A stretch of DNA of 64,000 nucleotides from Zeugodacus cucurbitae (GCF_028554725.1 NC_071670.1:52689501-52753500), one strand, 5' to 3'; positions 21,599 to 34,699 are shown, numbered from the stretch's first letter. Numbers and translations are program-made. Notes: a model not told the origin generated them from the sequence alone.

Positions 21599-24500
21599 TA
21601 TATAAATAAGATAACGGTTATTTAAAGGATTAGTTTGACATATGAAATAAACATCAGAAACTCGACTCAGTTGGATTGAAATTGGAACAACGCAACCCAT
21701 TTTGTCATTATAATTTACAACTGATTTTAATTGAAGTTCTAATAATGTTGATGTTGGTTTAGCCGATATGCTGCATATTCAAAAAATGCTCCACGATTAC
21801 TCGAATCCCTTGAAATTTCCCATCACCATGTGATTGTGTTATACCATACTGACAATTGCTTTCGCATAATGAATGACAAGCTGCTTTTGTTTAACCAGTA
21901 AAGCATTGTGTTCTTTGGTAAGTGAAACTGTATAGAAATGTGTGAAGTTGTTGAAATAATTGTTGTAATTTTTTTTTGGAAAATTTGGAATGAAAAAAAT
22001 TTCTTTTTTTTTTCAATTTTATTTTTGCGAACAATTGCAAGAATGTTCTTTGATAACTACTAGAAATGGGTTATGTTTGTGAAGCAGAAATAGTATTTAC
22101 CTCAAACAATTATAATTTTTGAACTGGTTGTAAAATTGTTTGAAATTTCGACAAGAGTTGAGTTGTAAACAATAAAAGCTTTAAGAGTCTTGTAAAAATG
22201 TCACGTTATTTAAAATAAATAGTAGACAATACAGTTACAGGTCCTGGAATAGATGAGTTAATTTCAATTTTCAAAAAACTGAACTTGCTGAAAGCTACTT
22301 CATAGTGGTCTTAGCTTCTACAATGTATATTCTCACATCTCCTTTTTGGCTTTATGATGAAGAAAATTATAATTTTTTTGCATCCTTTGGCCTTACAAAA
22401 TTATCGCAAATAGGCAATTCGATATGATTTCTTACTATGTTGAACGAAGTTAGAAAAAACAGCAGTTAAGAGTAGATGGATTGTAAATATTAAAATTTTT
22501 ATAAGGGGAAATCCAAAATTCACTAATTAATTAATCTCTTCTCTCTCACTACATCTCGATTTTATTAAATCTCTAAAATACCAAAAATTTCAAAGCTATA
22601 AAGCTAACACAGTTTTCATGCCCTGGGCGCAATTTGTTGGCTTATTTCCGATATCAAAAATATAAAATTACCATTATTTTCCATAAAAAATCCATTATCA
22701 TTTGGAAAAAAATATCGCTTGTACGAGTATACAAAGCTCACACTTTTATTTATCACCGGAAATTAGGACAACATTTTGCTGGCAGCAATTTAGGTGAATA
22801 AACGCACGAGTACATACAGACAACAAGACAAGTGGCTGCAGGCCTCAATGTATGCATATACAACCGAGCAATTAGAAAGTGGTGTGTGTGTGAAATAAAA
22901 AAAAAATTTCAAAAGTAGATTTGGCACTCATATGCCTAGCTCTGAGTATAAGCGCTTAATGTAAGCAAATTTTCCGCTCATACACAACCACAGCCAGTCT
23001 GGTGGCAAAACCTATAAAATACAGCATTTTTATGTCGAAAAGCACTACCACTTGTTTAGCGCAGCTACTACCACTACAACAAAAACAACAATAAAAATAG
23101 ATTTTAAGCTTCGAAAAAAGCTGAAACGTTAGTGAAATACTAGGCCATTTGGCATACCATGAAATTTGGCAGGTTGCCTCGTTGCGGCGGCTGACTTACA
23201 TAGGCCTTTCGGCAATCACTTGCTGACTCGGTGTGACGTGAGCGGGTGGCAGACATTACAGTTATTTTGTACATGCAAACATTTTTTGACTTCTGTTTGG
23301 TGTTCAAAAAAAGGCAACAACAACAACAAAAATGTTTTGCCTGTAACTGATTTGCAACTTAGAGTGCAACATTCATCGATTTTGCAAACATTTGTGAATT
23401 TTCGAAATAATTGCTGTGCTTCCCTTGTATTCTGCCTCCTACCAACAGCAACAATTATAATAGTAGCTGTGTTGCTTGTGTTCATATTGCTATTTATAAC
23501 GAGCGTTTGCGCACTGTTGCCCTCACATGTACATATGTAGGTATGCATTTGGGTGCTGGCATTTGCTCCACTTATGCCCAGACTAGGTTACCTACAGACA
23601 GAGCAACTTGCAACACAATGTGGCACATTGTTTCAATAGAAAAATGTTTGTTAATATGCAACCAGACAATTACAATAACTACTTTGTTGCATGCAACACA
23701 CAATTGAGTGGGAAATGAATGTCGCTTCTGCTCGAATACTTTACTACTGGCAATACTATTTGAGCGCACATGAATGTTGAGTGAGTATGCGTGTGAACGC
23801 CTACAAATGTGTATGTGTGTGTGACCACTTTCAAATATTTGTGTGTGTGTGCGTGTGTGTCCTGGCTGAGTGACTGACTAGCAGCAGCAAGCTGTCACAT
23901 TGTCCAACCGACCGTACATTGGCATGTGAATTGCCTTCAATGGCAGTCGTCAGTGCGTGTGAAATGATCCATGTGGGGCATAAAATGCATGGGGCATGCA
24001 TGCATGTGGCACCAGTTGAGCAACAATGTTGCTGCTACAATTCGATTTTCTTTTTTTCGTTTTTCATCTTTCCTTTTTATTACTTGATACATTTGTGGTA
24101 TATTCCATTGATTTCGGTTTCCGCCAAGTTGGCAAATTCTACTATTTTTCACAGCGCGCTCTATGTGGATCAAAGGCGTCGTAGCATTCGATATGCTTGT
24201 GTGGCAGATTTTAAAGTTTTCATCTAGTTTAAGTGGAAAATTTTATCAGAGAGAATACTACAATGGAAAATTTGATTTTTTTTTTCGCATCCAGTTAAAC
24301 AGTAAGCTTGATTTATTAACAAAAAATTCAAAGAAATTATTTGATTTTTTGAATGAAATAAACTGGGACAATGACCTTTAGTAAGGTCGTGTGATGTAAA
24401 TGACACTTAGCATTGTCACAGGAGATCAATGATTGAATATTAGAAAATTATTGAGAATTGAGTACCGATGTTACGGAATTTACTAATATTCCCTGAAATA

Positions 24501-24884
24501 TTTTTTTTTAAGCAATTTATAAAAATATTAGCGTTCTTTATGATTTTTTAAGAAAAAATGGTTATGGAAATTAATCTAATAAATTAGATTGATTAATTGA
24601 AAAATCTGCTAAAACTGAGGTTGTTAAAGCGTTGACTTCTTTTGTGATATTTGCAGTATTTAAAAAATAAATATTTAAAAAAATATAATATGGGTCACAA
24701 AATTTCGGGATTAAGTTTTTGGGGACCCTAACAATATCAAGTCCATATCTACTATTCAATCAAATAATTCTTGGAAATATTATTATATATTAAATATTTC
24801 CCGAAAACCTCTCGAATGAAATTTCGGGATTGGGATTTCGGGAAATGTAATCTTTGCCAGTGGTCAATTTAAATTATGTTTAGT
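21599..24884. other. single-copy DNA, no gene recognised
   Basis: AT-rich. Poly-T at about 21970-22020, CAACAACAAC runs near 23073 and 23309, and GTGTGTGTG runs at about 23810-23862. Frames of 98-124 codons at 23166-23707 overlap on both strands and have no domain. TTTCGGGATT-type phrases recur at about 24700, 24818 and 24831. The non-repetitive patch at 23040-23290 could be regulatory but nothing specific is visible. Confidence 0.4.
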
Positions 24885-26000
24885 AACTTTATCTGGGGTA
24901 ATGAACGGAAAGGGATTTTGAAGATATACAGTTAAGAGTGTGAAATATGAAACAAAAATGTGGAAACCGAAAATGTTATATTTCAAATAACAGTTATAAG
25001 AATTTAGTGGTCTGTACCAGTGTGACACTTTCAAAAAATCAAATTTAAAATTAATTTTTTTTTTTGCTTATTCTATAGTTTATAGTTTCAAAAATATCCT
25101 GTGAAATCGGCAAGGTTGTATTTTGAATAGTTTTAGAATGCCAGCGTTCTGAAGAGCGACCGTCTGCAAGTATAAACCTCTATAGTTGAAACTTTAAACG
25201 CGATTTTCTCGAAACGATATTTTTCGAATCTGCTGACATCATAACTCAAGGAGAAATTTACCGATCGGCTTCAAATTGAAACTAAGTATTTTTGAATATG
25301 TCTTTTTGATTGGTTGAAAATTGTCAATTTGTCATTAAAAAAACGACAAATTTTTTTCAGAAATACGCCATTTTGTTCATATTTCATATTTTTTAAAAAT
25401 CGTTGGACGTTGTATAGAAAATACCTTCAACTTTAATAACCTTTTTAAACTTTTTTGTTTCAGCTACTCATTCGGCTTTATTTGGGGTATTGAAGGGAAA
25501 GAGATTTTGAAGATATACAGTTAAGAGTGTGAAATGTGAAACAAAAATGTGGAACCCGAAAATGTTATATTTCCAATAATAGTTATAAGAATTTAGTGGT
25601 CTGTACCAGTGTGACACTTTCAAAAAATCAAATTTAAAATTCATTTTTTTTTTGCTTATTCTATAGTTTATAGTTTCAAAAATATCCTGTGAAATCGGCA
25701 AGGTATCTTGAATAATTTTTGAATGACAGCGTTCTAAATAGTGACCGCTGGCATGTGGTAACCTCTATATTGACTGATCGACTTCAAATTGTAACTGGGT
25801 ATTCTTGAATATATTTACTAAACAATGACCTACGATCTTTTTGATTTGCCATTAAAAAACGACATTTTTTTATTCAGAACTACGACATTTTGTTGTTTTG
25901 ATATTTTTCAAAAATCGTAGGTCATTGTATAGGAAATACCTTCAACTTTAATAAGCTTTTTGAATTTTTTTGTTTCAGCGACTAATTTTTATTGGAACCT
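24885..26000 (+). repeat. two-unit tandem repeat, ~589 bp period
   Basis: Unit 1 (about 24885-25470) and unit 2 (about 25471-26000) are highly similar in their first ~270 bases: GATTTTGAAGATATACAGTT begins at 24914 and again at 25503. The second halves are more diverged but still alignable (AATACCTTCAACTTTAATAA near 25421 and 25937). Unit 2 carries a short hairpin (25823-25836 with 25914-25927) whose left arm has no counterpart in unit 1. Non-coding; it could be a remnant of satellite DNA or a local segmental duplication. Confidence 0.85.
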
Positions 26001-27455
26001 CCGAAGACAGCACATAACTCCGTTATTTTTCAATATTTAAAAAAAATCTTAAAATATTGCTGAAAATTTATTATGTCCTAAAAACTTCGAAACATCGATC
26101 GAATACTTTTGTTTTTAAATTCATCGAAAATCGAAACATTTTCATGGGTTACACTGGTATAGCCTCTTAAACCAGAAGATTTTTCAATCATTAATAAAAT
26201 TTGTATGGTTTTACATATACGATTGTAAACTGTTAAATACGTTTATCCTTGGTCAAGCGAAATTTTTAGAGCCACCCTCTATCTATTTTTGCCGATTCAG
26301 ATATTTTTCTGAGTTTCACTGCATTTTATTAAGCCTAAGACCTTAAATGTAGCAGCAGCATTTTGGCAGCAAGACAATTGTGACTATCTTTTATATATTT
26401 GTTTAATACATATGTACATATGTGTAAAAAGACTGCACTAGAAAGCGGAAGCTGAGTACTACCAACTAGCTCATAGCCTTCACTGAACTTCTAGTATGCT
26501 TTTTAATTAAAATATTTTCACTTTGAAAAGCACTTTAGAATGCCACAAGTGCAACGAATGACCTTAGCAATTATCGGGAAATGGCATTTAAAACAAAGTG
26601 AACAAATGAAAATTGAAAGATAATTACAAACATACACATGTGCTGAGGCAGCCAAACTACCACAACACGAACACACTAAATTGCACTTGAACGCATAAAA
26701 GCCCAAGGAGAGCATATGTATATACATATAAAAAATACATACAAGTCTTAAAATGCACATTTTGTGTAGGTCATATGGTGTATATGCATATACATATGAA
26801 TAAAATAAAATTTTATAGAACACAGTGTAGATGTTTATATACATATATTTCTCTAATGCTCTGCTTCGCTACTCTCCATGCAACCATGCAACCGCAATGC
26901 ATTCGATCATTGGAAATTGTAATTGAAACCACAACAACAACACAGATTAGTGTGCCCAAGTGCTCTAGAGTGACAAGGGAACGAAATGAATGGAAGATAG
27001 ACAGCGACTGATGTACGCAGGGTATAAAAGTGAAGTGATGCGCTGAATTGAAGCGTAGCGAGGTCCACACGCCACCTCACCGCACCACACTTCAGCAACG
27101 GTTTGGTAGACAATAAAAGATGGAAGCCACTGCTCTCTCATATAACTATACATACAATATAGAAATATATATATATTCCAATACATATAGAAATAAATAA
27201 CCAGCAACTTTGAGCGATTCACAGCTGAATGAATGCATCGACGTGTGTTTGATGGCGAATATGGACAGCCACAGGAGATTGTGCGCATAGATTTGAAAGT
27301 GGCTGCGCCGACAGATGGGACTGGCATGCGTGTGGCATGAGCATTGAATAAGAGTTAAATGTGTACGGATTTTTTTCTCAAAAAGAACACTTAAACTAAT
27401 GGATTCGCATGGGGAAATTAACGTATGTGTTGAATATAGACAAAGTAGTTATGAA
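26001..27455. other. single-copy DNA, no gene recognised
   Basis: Frames of 68-120 codons at 26518-27327 are overlapping alternatives on both strands within CATATACATATG and CAACAACAACAC-rich sequence, with no domain recognised. Confidence 0.4.
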
Positions 27456-27461
27456 AAAAAT

Positions 27462-27485
27462 TAAAGAGAGAGAGAGAGAAAGAGG
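27462..27485. repeat. GA microsatellite
   Basis: A run of AGAGAGAGAGAGAGA with a short interruption. Confidence 0.9.
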
Positions 27486-28131
27486 ATATGGACGAAGAAA
27501 ATGCTAGATTAGCTCAATTTCATTTTGGACAAAAAGCTAGTTTTTGTGTGAAATTTTTAAAATATTACTGGTTCAAAACTGAGATTTATACATCTTCATC
27601 AGCACATTTAGGAAACATTTTCAGTCGTAATTTACGCGAGAGCACTGTAGAGGGTGGCGAATCCAATACACTGAACTTGCTTTTTTACAAGAGAGCATTG
27701 ATCTAAAATAACCAGCAGCGCCCTAGGATAGCGAGCAGCGAAATGGGTAATCGATGAAGACTATGGACTTCTCCGCTAGCACTGAGTGAACCATAAGTGA
27801 AATTTGAAGAACAACATTCAAGCAGGTCCCAAAGAAGCTCAGATGGACTTCATGTGAGGAATTAAGAAGGATTTGACAAATAAAAATCAGTGGGACTAGC
27901 ACTTATTATTTAATCTTAGTTCAGAAATGTTTGGGGTTTTGTGGTTTCTGGAAATAATGCTACTATAGAACCAATTTTTATGACATGAAAGCTGAGAATA
28001 CAAATCGCTCCCAAAAAATTTAGTTCGGTGATTTAGGGAACCATTTTACAATGGGTACTATTTTTATTTATAAATAATTTTTTTTTCAAAAATACATTTT
28101 CGAAAATTCCCGTTATTTTTTGAACACACCT
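27486..28131 (+). other. possible decayed DNA-transposon remnant ending at a shared 27 bp terminus
   Basis: The right boundary is the 27 bp string identical to 20181-20207. A 72-codon frame at 27488-27706 is of balanced composition, but I could not match it to a transposase. The rest has many stops. The call rests mainly on the shared terminus. Confidence 0.35.
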
Positions 28132-29489
28132 AGAATGTAAGGAAAATAATACAATACAATAATATTTTCCAAAATATCACAAACGAAAATATTAACTTTA
28201 TATTGCGAAACTCTAACTCTAAATAAAAGTTATTATTAATATGAGTCCAATAATTCCAACAGTTTAACACTTCTCAATACACAGCCACGCTTCCATTTCC
28301 ATTAGCAATTTAAAACGTTCTGGCATGTAAAACATATTTACAGGCATCGCATGAATTGAATGAATTCAATATACGGAAATTCATATTGAATATTCATTTG
28401 TCTCGCGTTGACATAAAATTTAATTATGCTTCAATTGTGCATGGAAAATTTAAATGAACGACAAGCGTTGAGCTGTGCAGCTAAATCGATTGCAGGTGAA
28501 ATGGAAGTTTGTCCTGAATTTAAGCTGGCTAGCAGTATAGCTGCTACATCTGCATGATTGGCTTTATAACTGTTTAATTGCAGCCTAGTCGAAGCCACTC
28601 ACACAAGCATACAAATTTGTTTTTATTGTGGCTGTATGTGTGTAATTGATTATGCAGATTTATGTAATTGAATCTCATACTGATTTTCACACACTTTCAT
28701 TCGAATTTGTTACAATATTGTTAATCTCTCTGCCTCGACTCTTTTGACATTTAACATTATTTTTGTTGTATGTTTGCTTTTTGCATAATTTGTATTAATT
28801 TCACTTTTGTTGGCTATCAATTTCGCTTTGTTTTTGAATTGGATTAGCATATTTACTTTGATTTTGAAATTGGTTTACTCATTTACTTAGTTCGTCTGAT
28901 TGCATTGCTAATGTCGACAATCAATTCTAGTTCGTTTAACTTTTCAATACTGTTTGGTAGGTTAATTGAATAGAGAGTGAATAGGGTGAAGTGAGATTTT
29001 GGGTATTTTTGAGTACTTTTTGAGGATGTGATGGTGAATGTGAACATAAAAATACCAAATTTTTTGGTTTAAGGCTACAAAACGGGAAACAAGTTCAAGA
29101 GTTTTTAACAGTGGACCGAACTCAGCATGTTCTACTAAACATAACGAACCTTCTCGTCGAATTCCCTATAAATAATGGTAACCTCTTCGAAACGGAGTAC
29201 AGTATACAAGTAACCATAGAAATTGCTAAAAATGGAGGTCGTGAATCACAAGATCAAGAACCTAGGACACTAGAATTTGAAGGAGGTCACTTATGATATA
29301 ATAAATTTCCCATTGAAAATTATACTAGACTGAAGATGAAGTTGTGGACTTAGTAGACCTATCTTTTAAGAAACATATTCAGTATGACGATTGCAAAAAA
29401 TATATTATTAATAGTTTTTGTAGGTAAAAAGAACATGGCGTAATAGGATCGTTTGAATTTTCCTTAGAGAAGGTCAAATACTACACGAG
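28132..29489. other. no gene recognised
   Basis: AT-rich single-copy sequence. The 61-codon frame at 29111-29296 has no recognisable domain. Confidence 0.4.
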
Positions 29490-29491
29490 TA

Positions 29492-30112
29492 CAGTAAAAT
29501 CCCGATTATCCGGATCAAATAAAGGCAGGATTATTCAGGATAATCAATTCAAAGCAAATTAAACATTACTTTAATTTTCATAAATTTTCGTTGTGTAAGG
29601 AGTTTTACATGCGTCGTTTAGTTAATACGATATACACGATCTATAACGATATGTAATTTAAAGTTTTCGGTTGATAATAACTTGAGATTCATCTTTGACG
29701 TTGCGGCCAAGTTCCTGATGCTCTTAAATTGTAAGAACTGAATGGGATCTGATTCGTCTTACCTTTCAAATCATAGTAACATCTAGAGCTTCAAAAGCTT
29801 CTGCGTGATATGGTACTTGACATACCTGCCCAGTTTTATTCTCTACATCATCTTCTCTCTCCTTACTGTTCAATTCGTCAATGATTTCTTCATCAGTTAA
29901 TATTTGGAATTCAGAGTCTTCATTATTGGAGTTCAGATATTCTTTAATTCGCTAATAATTTTCAAAGGTTCTGTTATTACTTTAAACTCGTCGTACGTTT
30001 CAATTGAAGAATTAGTTAAAGTTAATTTTAATAATTTATTTCATGTCCTTTGTATGCCCAATTTTCGAAAAGTAGGATATTCAGATAATCGCTGATAATC
30101 GGGATTCTACTG
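29492..30112 (-). mobile_element. pogo/Tigger-like element remnant, 621 bp, TA-flanked
   Basis: Left end CAGTAAAATCCCGATTATCC. The complement of the right end is CAGTAGAATCCCGATTATCA, with 18 of 20 bases identical. TA sits immediately outside both ends (29490-29491 and 30113-30114). The CAGT...CGATTATC form of the terminal repeat resembles pogo/Tigger elements. The interior holds a remnant of the transposase C-terminus on the minus strand (next entry). About two thirds of a complete element is missing. Confidence 0.85.
29715..29955 (-). pseudogene. pogo/Tigger transposase C-terminal remnant
   Basis: The minus strand reads IKEYLNSNNEDSEF, then LTDEEIIDELNSKEREDDVE, then YHAEAFEALDVTMI followed by a stop. 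An acidic tail with a T-D-E-E-I box and an HAEALEAL-like helix is typical of the C-terminal extension of pogo/Tigger (jerky-related) transposases. The DDE domain and the CENP-B-type DNA-binding domain are absent. The match of protein remnant to terminal repeat type supports the element call. Confidence 0.75.
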
Positions 30113-30114
30113 TA

Positions 30115-33100
30115 ATGCAAAAACAAATACGACCTTTAAGAGAAATAGGTATTAATATAGAAATCGACCCAATATCTTGAGGACGAGTCTCAGAAACCCT
30201 CTGTAGTATGGATTATATTTCCCTAAATTGAATAAAGAAACCAATATCAATACGAGAGGAAGGATATTGGTGTCTACAGAAATATAATGATAAGTTGTAC
30301 AAGCTCTATGATGACATCAAAATAGTTTAGTGACGTAAAAAGCTCTAGAATGAGGCTCTTGTAATACAGAAATTGTGTTTGTATGAATATAAAATTCTCC
30401 AGCTCTGAAACTTCCAATGCAGTTTCACCTGATGAGTGATCGCTTCTTTCCTCTTTCTCTACATTCAATTACTCTAATTAAATTTATATATGAATAAGTG
30501 TATAACAGAATCCATGAAATTTAAAATTTTTAAATTTCTAAGCGGAATTTAACTTTAAAAGGAATTACAGCACTCTACTAGCAGCCGAACCCTTACTGAG
30601 TCTATCAGACATAAAATCCGTACCCACATTTTGCGCCACTTAGTAAGAGTAAACCCTTACTACAAATAATTCTCTTTTTCGCAACATTTCTACAAACTCT
30701 TTAGAAAGTATTATATAACTTTACAACAACAACTAGTCTACATGTCATTATAATCATCTAACCGAAAAAAAATATTAAATTGTTTATCTTACCTTGTCAT
30801 TTGGAATTTACCTGAACCGAATGTGATAAAGTGATAAACGTCAAACATCTTAAATCACTGCAAAGCAGGTTAGCCTAACTAGTTAATGCAGTATTCTTGC
30901 TTGCTTAACTAAAGCAAATTATGGCACAGATATTATATCTATTTATAAATATGTACGTGTGGTATGTTGACCATAGGAAAGCAAAGCATCAGTTTGTTGG
31001 CTGTATACGTATGTATTTCCATATATCTTATGGAATACTAGTGGATACTAGTCATACTAGTAGTAATAGGAACTAGCAAAACTTTTTTCAAATTTAATAT
31101 AAAGATAATATAAATAAGCTTATTCCACAGATATCAAGACTTGTGACGGTGTCGAGCATAGTTTTGTTAAAAGTACAAAGGGGAGAGCCTTTGTAAGTAC
31201 GCGAAAGTTGATTTATATCAATATTAAAATTTAAAATAATTTTTCCTGACTAGTTACATACTAGACATTGCCGGAACAGTTCAAAAATTAGTTGCTGAAT
31301 TGCTAACAAGTTAAGAAACAAGTTTCAAAATTGCTAAGAAAGTCATCTTTCGTAGGTTTGAACTCAGAGAGTCATTTTCGGAATAGTTATTAAACTGGTT
31401 GCGAAATTGCTAAGAAATTCATCTTTCATATATTTTTGCAAACCTGCATATGTGTTCATATATCTGAGGTTTATTTCATCCAGTGCTATGTGCATTTTTG
31501 CTGCTTCAACTCAGAGAGAGTGCCGAGAAATTTATCTTGGCCAGCAGGTTCATGTGGCAACGAAGTAAAAAGTAGACATGGACGCAGGAAATATGATAGG
31601 CAAAGGCAACAACAACAATAATAATAAAGTTAGAAGTAAATACGACAAGCATAGAATAAGCAGCACCACAAGCGATGAGTGTGTAAAAAGATTGTAATGA
31701 AATCGCTGGAGATATCCCCAACAACAACAAACACACAAACATCAGCACGAATAAGCTAAGTGTATACTGCGCAGCCAGGAAAGAGATGTGGGTTCGTGTA
31801 TGCGCATAAGCGTGTGGAAAGGAATAACGCGACAACAATCACGAACAAGGAAAGTGGGAAAAATAATATTAAAAAGAGTGCAAACAACTAAAATCTAACG
31901 GTAACGAACAGCGGCCAAGTTGAGCACAGCAATGTCCTTAAAGTGGTGCTGGGATTTCGGTGGCTGAACAGAGGAAAGCGCAAAAACAAAAACAAAAATC
32001 TGTATAAAAATAATAAAAATAAAAGAAAAGGAGAGGAGATGAGAGGAAGCGCGCACACAAAAAATGAAGTTGTTCGCCAACATAATCTGGTTATAAATAA
32101 GTAAATGTCTCATAATTCATAGCGGCTTAAATTGTGAGCATGACTTCCGACTTTAGTGGCGATTGCCGACGATTCCAGGCGGCTAAAGGCGCTGTGGCAA
32201 AATGTTGTAGACTAAAGTGTGGCCTCAGTGTGAGGGTGTTTGTATGATAGTAGCTGACAGAGGTGGTTGGCTCATGGGTGAGTAAAAATGGAGTTGGGCA
32301 CATGTGAAGCTGATGACAGGAATAACAAAAACAACACATGAATATCATACATATGTGTGTGCGAGTCAACAGGAAGATATTTTTATGAAACAGCGCTACT
32401 TTATCGAAAATACACACATACATACATCGTATATACAAGCATGTGTGTGCAAAAAATATCGCTGCTGGGCGTGTGACGACATTAACTTAATTTTCAGGAT
32501 GGATACATTTCACATTTCAGCTCAGCAAAAACAAGGATGCGCGGGCATTTTTATATATGTACATACGTATGAGAGTTGTGAAGTACAAATATTTTTGAAG
32601 CAGGTAACAAAGTTTGCTGAACCGAAAAATGATAAAAACAACAACAACTTTTGAAATATAAATACATATGCACCTTAAATATTTATGTCGGCCATACAAC
32701 TTTGGTAGCAGTGTTTGTAGTGGAGTTTTCGACACAAGTAAAAACTTTAAGTTAACTATGTATATAGTTATGTAAGTTTGTGAAAATATATATTAAATAA
32801 CAACAAAAAAACATATAGTATTGGCACTTTGATTAAAGTTTTGTAGCTACTCAAAAGCTTTGTTAGGAGTTGCAGAAATGGATATTTTTTTATTTTATTT
32901 TTAATATTATCAGTTTCTAGTAAGGCAAGATGCAGACAAACGGATTATTTACTAACGGAAAGAGCTTAGTTCTGCAACTCTAAAGTTCAAATATTTTTGA
33001 AGCATTTTTTTGGTGTTCTGGTAAATATCACAAGTTAGTATGTTTTATTATTCCAAAGTCCTGTTATACAATATGTAATACAGGTCAACACAGCACAAAA

Positions 33101-33305
33101 AATAACTAATTCCAATGATGATATAAAATTTTAGTTTGTACCAATGAGGATTCATTGTGACCTGATTTATATATAATTTCAAATATATATACAATTTTAT
33201 AAGAAATATTGAATTCTGCTCCTTTTGGTATACCTTTATAAATTTCTACACGCTTTTTACATTTAAGCCACTCCTCCATGTTCCCACAATTATTTATGAT
33301 ATCTT
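30115..33305. other. single-copy DNA, no gene recognised
   Basis: Includes an ACTAGT-rich patch (about 31038-31075). A short degenerate repeat with ATTGCTAAGAAA phrases sits at 31300-31425. An A-rich, CAACAACAAC-rich stretch (31590-32110) and a GC-richer single-copy patch (32130-32330) follow. Frames up to 116 codons on both strands are low-complexity translations without domains. Confidence 0.4.
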
Positions 33306-33355
33306 TCTTGACTGGCGTAGACACCGCTTACGCGGTTATAGCCGAGAGCGATATT
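33306..33355 (-). mobile_element. RTE-like LINE 3' tip
   Basis: In reverse complement the segment reads CTCGGCTATAACCGCGTAAG followed by CGGTGTCTACGCCAG. It corresponds to the terminal codons and 3' end of the RTE-like copy at 48.26-48.30 kb (CGGCTATAATCGCTTAAAGC then CTACGCCA). Only this tip is recognisable. Confidence 0.65.
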
Positions 33356-34100
33356 TTTGCATGATATGTAATCAAGGTTCTCCTCCAAACCTTACAAAGT
33401 CTAGGATTTTTAAAGCAATTGTAATAGCCGTTGAATTTTGTAGAAGTATACTCCCTTGGTTGGTGGTTAAATATCCTTCAAATGCTATTTCAACCGGCTG
33501 AAGGCTAGCATTCGCAATGATATGTTCTGGCATTTAATAACCCTCTTTTGTTTTTGAAAGTGAGATCACAGGGGTAAATGCCTCGTGATGAGCTCTACGA
33601 TACTGGTTACTTCTCTCTTTCCTTAAAATAGAAGCCCTTGTCCTCTTAATAATGAAATTCATTTTAGTTGGCATAAATTTGCTTTGTATAGTAGATCGGA
33701 AATTTAGAAGGGCCATAAGATTTTCCTCAATAATATGTTTATTTTGAGTAAACAAAAATAAAGTTATAATATTAATTCTTGAGATAAATGAATCAAAGAA
33801 TGAAACACATCGATGAATGTGATGAAAGTTGAAATAATCGCATCGTAAATTGTTCTACGGCAAAGCTTTTTAAAGCATTTGTTATTTTATATTACAATTG
33901 TACCATGGTTCATTCTTGCTTTAATAAACTGGTAGCAATCACTCTCAGAAATCTCTTCGATAGGAATTATTATTAAATGTGTTCTGTTTATTACCTAATT
34001 GCCGGCTCTACATAAGAGTGTCACCATTGAGTCATTCCATATAAGTATCGATCGTTCCCATTATGGATATCAATTGTAGAGGATTTTTCAAAAGTGTGCT
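33356..34100. other. no gene recognised
   Basis: AT-rich. A 73-codon minus-strand frame (33534-33755) is Lys/Arg/Ile-rich and unmatched. Confidence 0.4.
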
Positions 34101-34189
34101 ACAAAAGTAGACCGATAGGGATAGCTAATGACGCCCTATTTTTTCCTGGTCTTTTGACATTTCTCTTCAGTCAGGTTTGCCTTTTCATC

Positions 34190-34670
34190 ATGGAAAGATA
34201 TACGATTGAACAACGAATCGAAATTATTAAAATTTAATTTACTACTGAAATTCGGAGTCAGTGGCCCCAACTTTAAGAGCGCTACGTTCAATTTACGGTC
34301 GTCATAATCGTCCTGTCAACAATTGAGCATCTAATAGAATAATTTGAATCCACAGGCACTCCATGAGTTAATTGAACCTTACTTCACAAGCCACACAGCG
34401 AATGTTAAAATCTCTTTATTGAAAACCAATTTAGGTGAACGTGTTATCGGCCGCCTCGGTCTTGCGATTCGATGTCGTTAGATAATACCGTGTGGGGCTA
34501 CGCCAAGTCTAAGATCTATGCTAACAAGCCATGAACTTCGTACAAATATCGTACTTGAAATTGCAGCAGTATCGGCCGAGTTATACTTGAAAACCGTCTA
34601 AAATTGGGTTCAGCGTCTGGACTTCTGCAAGTGTGCCCGTGGCGGCCATGCAAACGAAATCGATTCATAT
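34190..34670 (+). pseudogene. Tc1/mariner-superfamily transposase with large internal deletion
   Basis: Starts MERYTIEQRIEIIKI (ATG at 34190-34192), the N-terminal helix-turn-helix start of a transposase family common in insects (HTH plus DDE_3-type domain). After a frame change it reads TLRALRSIYGRHNRPVNN. A deletion then jumps to the region after the second catalytic Asp: TSHTANVKISLLKTNLGERV, LRTNIVLEIAAVSAEL and NWVQRLDFCKCARGGHANEI, the usual C-terminus. The first two catalytic Asp residues and the region between them are gone. Stops occur in several places. It is related to, but a different subfamily from, the relic at 57.6 kb. Terminal repeats were not located with certainty. Confidence 0.85.
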
Positions 34671-34699
34671 GCAATGGCATCGAATGTAATTTCACAGGA

